Positions 5,794 through 7,534 of a stretch of DNA of 7,534 bases are shown piece after piece. Every line of letters begins with the position of its first letter. Position 1 is the first letter of the stretch. The notes below the pieces were generated by a model, which worked only from the letters and a program-made list of their open reading frames with translations, did not search any database and had not been told where the DNA came from. Source of the DNA: Gammaproteobacteria bacterium (GTDB lineage: Bacteria; Pseudomonadota; Gammaproteobacteria; JAPPPA01); assembly GCA_028817755.1 (NCBI GenBank), contig JAPPPA010000301.1:1-7534 (forward strand), given 5' to 3'. The position numbers were made by a program, and so were the translations under genes.

Positions 5794-7534
5794 TTAGTGG
5801 TCGCGTGCCAGCTCAGATAATAGGTTTTTCTTAATCAGCTCATACACCGACTGCATTAAGTCCTCGGCAAATTCTGGGTGTGCCAAGTATTCGGTGGCCA
5901 AACCTTTTTGTGCTTGCATGCTGGCAATCACGGCAGACTGAGTGGCGGCGGGCAAGTCGCCAAGCTTCACTTGTTCCCAATTGTTATTCCGTATTTGGTC
6001 CATCACCGCGTTGTTTTCGGTCACTTTTTGGGTCACGGCCATCAAAAAGCTCACGCGGTCTTTATCGGTGTAATTCTCACCCGCAAACATTTCATTCAGC
6101 CGTGCCAAGATTTCCGTTAGCGGTTCGTATTTTTGCTCGGCGGGTTTATGCGTGCCGCTAGCGGTAATGCCGGTGATGTCGTAGCTGGCACAGTCTTCGG
6201 CCACAATCAAATCTTGCTGGCGTTTGAATTTAAGCTTGTAATGCGTCATTACAACATCGTTTAAATCGATGTTTTCTTGGAGGACTTCTTCACGCAGCAT
6301 GGGGTGTAAAAGCCCGGCGTAAACATTGAGCTTTTCTAGCTCCTCGTCGTTAAAGTCCACTAGCTGAGAAATAAACTCATAAAAACGCACAAAGGAAATC
6401 AGGTTGGCCTTAAAGGTATCCAACACATCTTTCTTTTCTTTGGCGTCGGCTAGGCTTTTCTCGGCGTTGCTAATCAGTATCTCGTTACCGCTTTGTTGTG
6501 CAGCATCCAATACCTTTTTGGCATCTTGCAGGGTGGCGGCTACATCGCGATAACGTTGGCGGTAGCGGTCTACCGCAGGTTGAAATGGCCCCGTGGGCAT
6601 TTCTTTAACTTTAGGGTCAAAGTAAGCCGCCGCTGCCTGTTCTACTTCGCTCCATTGGTAAATCCGCTCTTTAGCCAGCTCATCCATAATCTCGTACACC
6701 AAATTCGGGTCACTAGGCTCGGCTAACTCGGCGGTTTGGTAGTAGGTGCGGAAGATTGCTAATGCGTCTGCTGGCTCGTTCCCAAAATCCAGCACATAGG
6801 TACTGTCTTTGCCGGGATAGGTGCGGTTTAAGCGCGACAGGGTTTGAATGCAGTCCACGCCGCCCAGTTTTTTGTCCACATACATGGCCACCAGCTTGGG
6901 CTGGTCAAAACCGGTTTGGAATTTATTGGCCACAATCATCACTTGATACTCAGGTGTATCAAATGCCTTGCGCATATCTCGGCCTTTCAGGCCGGGGTTC
7001 ATATTGGTTTCAGTGAATGGGTCTGGACTATGGTCTAAATCAATCACTTCGCCCGAAAACGCCACCATGGGGTTTACATTGTTATAACCCTGCTCGGCGG
7101 CGTATTTTTGCAGCGCCAAGTGATAACGCACGGCCTCTTGGCGGCTGCCGGTCACAATCATGGCTTTGGCTTCGCCATTCAATAAGTGAGCAACGTTTTT
7201 ACGGAAGTGCTCCACAATCACCTGCACCTTTTGCGAGATATTGTGTGGGTGCAAACGCAGCCATTTAGCCACGGCGGTAGCAGCGCGTTTACTGTCTACC
7301 TCATCAGCCGCCGTCGGGTTGTTGTGAGCCAGCTTATAGGCCGTGTCGTAACTGCTGTAGTTTTTCAGCACATCCAGAATAAAGCCTTCCTCAATCGCTT
7401 GGCGCATGCGGTACACATGGAAAGGTTCGGGTTTTTCGCCATCGCCAGCCTTGCGGCCGAATAGCTCCAAGGTTTTGCCTTTGTGCGTGGCGGGAAAGGC
7501 GTAGTAGCTGATATTGGCGTTGCCAGCACGGGCG
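5794..7534 (-). CDS. hsdR: Type I restriction enzyme subunit R (HsdR), C-terminal part; 5' end beyond window
   Basis: 579 codons are visible and the frame is still open at the right edge. HsdR is the ATP-driven translocase and nuclease subunit of a type I restriction complex with HsdM and HsdS. The visible part starts just before helicase motif III (NISYYAFPATHKGKTLELFG, about 7460-7519). It continues through motif IV (AMIVTGSRQEAVRYH), motif V (ANKFQTGFDQP, 6898-6930) and motif VI (QTLSRLNR, 6823-6846), followed by STYVLDFGN. A charged, probably coiled helical region (about 6380-6550) and the C-terminal assembly region (YTDKDRVSFLMAVTQKV) follow, ending in ELARDH. The nuclease domain and motifs I-II are outside. 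The TTG at 7470 is internal (Leu), not a start. Motif III reads PATH where TATP is usual. hsdM and hsdS are presumably to the right, and rhuM follows after 14 bp. Confidence 0.93.
   Translation of the reverse strand, partial: ARAGNANISYYAFPATHKGKTLELFGRKAGDGEKPEPFHVYRMRQAIEEGFILDVLKNYSSYDTAYKLAHNNPTAADEVDSKRAATAVAKWLRLHPHNISQKVQVIVEHFRKNVAHLLNGEAKAMIVTGSRQEAVRYHLALQKYAAEQGYNNVNPMVAFSGEVIDLDHSPDPFTETNMNPGLKGRDMRKAFDTPEYQVMIVANKFQTGFDQPKLVAMYVDKKLGGVDCIQTLSRLNRTYPGKDSTYVLDFGNEPADALAIFRTYYQTAELAEPSDPNLVYEIMDELAKERIYQWSEVEQAAAAYFDPKVKEMPTGPFQPAVDRYRQRYRDVAATLQDAKKVLDAAQQSGNEILISNAEKSLADAKEKKDVLDTFKANLISFVRFYEFISQLVDFNDEELEKLNVYAGLLHPMLREEVLQENIDLNDVVMTHYKLKFKRQQDLIVAEDCASYDITGITASGTHKPAEQKYEPLTEILARLNEMFAGENYTDKDRVSFLMAVTQKVTENNAVMDQIRNNNWEQVKLGDLPAATQSAVIASMQAQKGLATEYLAHPEFAEDLMQSVYELIKKNLLSELARDH

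Noticed and set aside
6253..6273. Inverted repeat AACATCG / CGATGTT inside hsdR
   Set aside because: Seven-bp arms with a 7-nt gap are expected by chance in a window this long, and it lies within a well-supported coding region.
7468..7470. Start of the restriction subunit at 7470
   Set aside because: The codon is TTG (Leu), and the frame stays open for 21 more codons to the window edge with conserved HsdR residues, so the gene is cut by the window, not started here.

Overview
The window looks like chromosomal DNA of a gammaproteobacterium of moderate GC content. The evidence is a DUF3301 protein, a YqhA/UPF0114 membrane protein, an MltB-type lytic transglycosylase lipoprotein with a clear lipobox, and REP-like palindromes. 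Genus and species cannot be fixed from the sequence alone.

Left part (1-4164, plus strand): after the last codons of an unidentified gene come a 615-residue membrane-anchored LtaS/OpgB-like sulfatase-fold transferase, a secreted MltB-family lytic transglycosylase with a C-terminal peptidoglycan-binding domain, a small DUF3301 protein that begins 3 bp after the transglycosylase stop, and a four-helix UPF0114 (YqhA) membrane protein. All act in or at the envelope. The transglycosylase and DUF3301 genes are almost certainly co-transcribed.

Middle (4165-4276): the short space between convergent genes holds an inverted pair of about 24-nt REP-like repeats and a decayed third copy. The right-hand copy runs into the minus-strand gene and supplies its last four codons and its TGA stop.

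Right part (4277-7534, minus strand): this is the downstream end of a type I restriction-modification locus. It contains the C-terminal 579 codons of HsdR (the start lies beyond the right edge) and, 14 bp downstream, a RhuM-family gene. The RhuM reading frame has no stop of its own. It runs in frame into a complete GFA/CENP-V-type zinc protein, giving a 500-residue RhuM-GFA composite. A well-placed Shine-Dalgarno and ATG at the join suggest that GFA can also be made alone, so the join may be a read-through junction at the edge of a restriction island. Within rhuM there is a perfect 25-nt palindrome (12-bp arms).

The most interesting points are the RhuM-GFA junction with its dual-start architecture, the palindrome inside rhuM, the REP element that ends the fusion gene, and two single-base departures from consensus in HsdR helicase motif III. 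No RNA genes, CRISPR arrays, transposases or origins were seen, and no gene-free stretch exceeds about 115 bp.
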